Virus record (IMG/VR): IMGVR_UViG_3300030688_000026
Coordinates: 1 to 62,390 of that record
Origin: a virus
Direction: 5' to 3' (one strand)
DNA length: 62,390 bases
Of this stretch, positions 60,157-62,390 are shown in pieces. A model generated the notes under the pieces. That model saw only the letters and a program-made list of their open reading frames with translations, was not told the origin of the DNA and did no database searches. A program made the translations under genes and the position numbers. The stretch's first letter is position 1. Every line of letters begins with the position of its first letter.

Positions 60157-60239
60157 TGCTACCCTTTACATTCAATTTTATTTTATTATTAATAAGTCTA
60201 CAAACTAAAATTTTTATATATTTTAAACTCAAATTTCTT

Positions 60240-62390
60240 CTAAACTAATAGATAATTAAGATAAGCAGAATTTAATATTTTTAAAACTTTATCTTCTAAC
60301 ATAACTCCAACATAAGTAACTCCGAAATGTTTCTCAAAATCAATGTAAAGTTCTTCTGGAGTAATTTCTTCTAATTCTTTGTAAATTTCACAAGCTCTAA
60401 AGTAACAAAATTCATCAAAGTTTACTAAGTCTTCTTGACTTAAAGACTCCGTAGGAGTACAAGAAAAATTAGTTTCTTCTTCAAGATTCTCTATAACATC
60501 TGTTTTATAGGCATAATAATCAATAGAAGGTATTTGCTGATTCACAGGAGTATTAGCCTCTTTTACTTTATTTTCAAGGTTAATTTTTTTAATTATGTAT
60601 TCTTTATTTAACTCAATACCTAAATTTGTGTAAATGGTATTTTCTAGTTCTTTTAAAACTTGTTCTTTTTGAACTTCTAAATTCTCTTTTTTATTAAGTT
60701 GAATTTGATAAGTTATACTTCTAGTAGACTCTATAGCTGAAGTATAGCATAATTCCTTCCATTGTTCTGGTTTTGATATACCACAAGATCTAGATATATT
60801 TTGAACATGCAAAAAATCTTCTAAAGAAATAAACTCCAACTGTATAGTTAATAAAGTATAATCTCCAGAATTTTCAGAGTCTTCTTTCATTTCTTCTATT
60901 TCAAAAGTTTTTTGCTTAGAAATTAAATCTTCAAAAGAAGCTTTAGCTTTATCTAATTCTTCTAATGAAAATTTATTTACATAATTAGAAAGTTTAGTAT
61001 ATTCTTTTCTTGTTATTTTTCCATTAATAAGTGCATTAGATAATAATTTTTGAAATCTCATAAAATCAGAATGTGCATCTTTAGCTTCCTTTTTGAATTT
61101 ATTGTTAATTGGAGCTGATTTTGAAGTTATATTGAAACCATAGACAGTTTTTTTGTTATCTCTGTTAGTTCCTAATATTTCAGAAGTATTAAAATTAATT
61201 TTAAAATCTTTAACAAAATCTTTTTGAGCTTTAGTTAAATTTCTAAAAGGATACTCTATAATGTAATCATAATTTTCTGCGTGTTCTTCATCATTAAGAT
61301 CTTCCCAATCCACATTTTTTAAATTAGAGAGTATTACTTTTTCATTTTCTATTTTAGTTTTCTCTTGCTTCTCAGCAGTTATAAGTTTTTGTTTCAAAGC
61401 TATAAGTTTCAAATGTAAATCAATTTTAGAATCTAACTCTTCTTTAGATTTAGGAGTTGGTATTAAATTATATTCCTTTTCTAATTTTTTAATTTGATTT
61501 TTTATTTCTTGAGAATTGCTCTCTTCTAAAATATTTTCCTGATTTGAAGATTCATAATCATTTTGACACTCTTCCTTAGCATCTTCTAGAGTTTCAGTTA
61601 TTCCTCTATTTGAACTTTCTTCAGAAAACCAATGAAACTCTCTTTTACCTAAATAAGTAGAATCTTCATAAATAATGTAACTATAATCCCCTGTGTCCGC
61701 AGAATAATATTCCCCTAATGTACTTTTATGTTTTTTCCATTTTAGAATTTCTTCGGATTCAAAAATATTCTTAATATTACATTCTTTTGCTACTTTTTCT
61801 AAAATATTTTCATATTCATCATAGCTTACTGGTAATGTGTTGTAATTCTGTTCTATCCAATAAAAGAAATCTTCTTCTGTACTTTCTGGGTTTTTAGTAA
61901 AAAATCTTTTTGCATCCCTGTATAGTCCTTTGAGTCTATCCTCATGATACTCTTCATCTTGATTTTCATGTTTAGTAAAAGTAGGAGTTTTTTCACTTTG
62001 ATTTAGACGATATTCATGATTACTTTTTTGAACTGCTTTTTCTCCATATTTACAGCAGGTATCAAAGAAAACTTCATTAATCATTTTTATTACTTCTTTA
62101 TCCTGAGTTTCTATATCAGCATCTTTTAAATTTTCATAGATAGCCTTTTCCAATTCATCTATATTTTCTATTTCAGGAAAGTTATCAGTTTCAGGATCAA
62201 AGTTATTGAAGTTAAACCCAATTCTAGAATTTTTAAAAGTATCTTCAATGATTTTTTTGATTAAAACTTTATCAACTTCTGAGATGTTCTCTTTTTTAGA
62301 AGTTTTATTTAATTCTTCCATGTCTTTTAGAAAATCTTGAATCTCTGTCTTTAAATTATATAAATTCTTTAAATCAGACTCTAATTCTTT
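60240..62390 (-). CDS. Large acidic coiled-coil protein, unknown (5' end beyond the window)
   Basis: The frame is open to the window edge, so the ATG at 62321 (no good ribosome site) may not be the start; the preceding codons read KELESDLKNLYNLKTEIQDF and look coding. At least 693 residues, very Glu/Lys-rich, with coiled-coil parts (IKNQIKKLEKEYNLIPTPKS) and a late unit (STRSITYQIQLNKKENLEVQ, VLKELENTIYTNLGIEL) similar to the SITYTT...LEKLKK unit of the next gene. Probably a related head-associated protein. Confidence 0.6.
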   Translation of the reverse strand, partial: KELESDLKNLYNLKTEIQDFLKDMEELNKTSKKENISEVDKVLIKKIIEDTFKNSRIGFNFNNFDPETDNFPEIENIDELEKAIYENLKDADIETQDKEVIKMINEVFFDTCCKYGEKAVQKSNHEYRLNQSEKTPTFTKHENQDEEYHEDRLKGLYRDAKRFFTKNPESTEEDFFYWIEQNYNTLPVSYDEYENILEKVAKECNIKNIFESEEILKWKKHKSTLGEYYSADTGDYSYIIYEDSTYLGKREFHWFSEESSNRGITETLEDAKEECQNDYESSNQENILEESNSQEIKNQIKKLEKEYNLIPTPKSKEELDSKIDLHLKLIALKQKLITAEKQEKTKIENEKVILSNLKNVDWEDLNDEEHAENYDYIIEYPFRNLTKAQKDFVKDFKINFNTSEILGTNRDNKKTVYGFNITSKSAPINNKFKKEAKDAHSDFMRFQKLLSNALINGKITRKEYTKLSNYVNKFSLEELDKAKASFEDLISKQKTFEIEEMKEDSENSGDYTLLTIQLEFISLEDFLHVQNISRSCGISKPEQWKELCYTSAIESTRSITYQIQLNKKENLEVQKEQVLKELENTIYTNLGIELNKEYIIKKINLENKVKEANTPVNQQIPSIDYYAYKTDVIENLEEETNFSCTPTESLSQEDLVNFDEFCYFRACEIYKELEEITPEELYIDFEKHFGVTYVGVMLEDKVLKILNSAYLNYLLV

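Noticed and set aside
1-62390. CRISPR arrays, integrase or attachment sites
   Set aside because: No regularly spaced repeats, no tyrosine or serine integrase signatures and no duplicated tRNA ends were seen.

Overview
The window is part of the genome of a large, strongly AT-rich, contractile-tailed (T4-like myovirus) phage. It encodes a contractile sheath, tail tube, gp25/gp6/gp53-like baseplate proteins, an OB-fold spike, a portal, a prohead protease, a phage GroES, seven CCA-encoding tRNAs and T4-type replication enzymes. A nested Rz/Rz1 spanin pair points to a Gram-negative host. No host genes, CRISPR array or integration module were seen. The major capsid protein and terminase were not recognised and probably lie outside the window.

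Layout. 1-3.5 kb (minus): end of an HU-like gene, a DnaB-type helicase, and a 59-codon gene split by an intact IS200/IS605 element (tnpA + tnpB). 3.5-5.5 kb (minus): seven tRNA genes (Gln, Tyr, Ser, Trp, Ala, Thr, Asn) interleaved with groES and two small genes. 5.55-6.6 kb (minus): dNMP kinase-like and DUF1064 nuclease genes. 6.7-7.5 kb (plus): a roughly 780-nt structured non-coding RNA with its own promoter. 7.6-11.6 kb (plus): RecD2-like helicase, 5'-3' exonuclease and an unknown gene. 11.6-13.8 kb (minus): lysis cassette (Rz with nested Rz1, T4-type lysozyme, three membrane proteins). 13.9-28.7 kb (minus): fibre/receptor-binding cluster with five paralogues sharing a C-terminal module, a large fibre and two tail-collar proteins. 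28.7-41.2 kb (minus): baseplate wedge and hub, spike, tail-lysin/tape-measure candidate, a chaperone with a likely +1 frameshift, and tail tubes. 41.3-46.7 kb (minus): GIY-YIG endonuclease, a sheath carrying an inserted Kelch-like propeller, and tail terminator/neck candidates. 46.8-56.4 kb (minus): head genes, including a portal gene and a neck-like gene each interrupted by a group I intron with a homing endonuclease. 56.8-62.4 kb (minus): large acidic virion/head-associated proteins, the last running off the window.

How it fits together. The minus-strand block 56.4 to 13.9 kb reads in assembly order: portal, scaffold/protease, neck, sheath/tube, tail, baseplate, fibres. It is punctuated by hairpin terminators and by a recurrent AGACTTATTA motif at gene boundaries. 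Replication genes and the large RNA share a different promoter-like signal (TTTTAA, then GTATAATATC). Three genes appear to start at AUU codons with good Shine-Dalgarno spacing. The points most worth following are the large RNA near the tRNA cluster, the AUU starts, the CCC-UAA +1 frameshift, the Kelch sheath, and the modular receptor-binding array.
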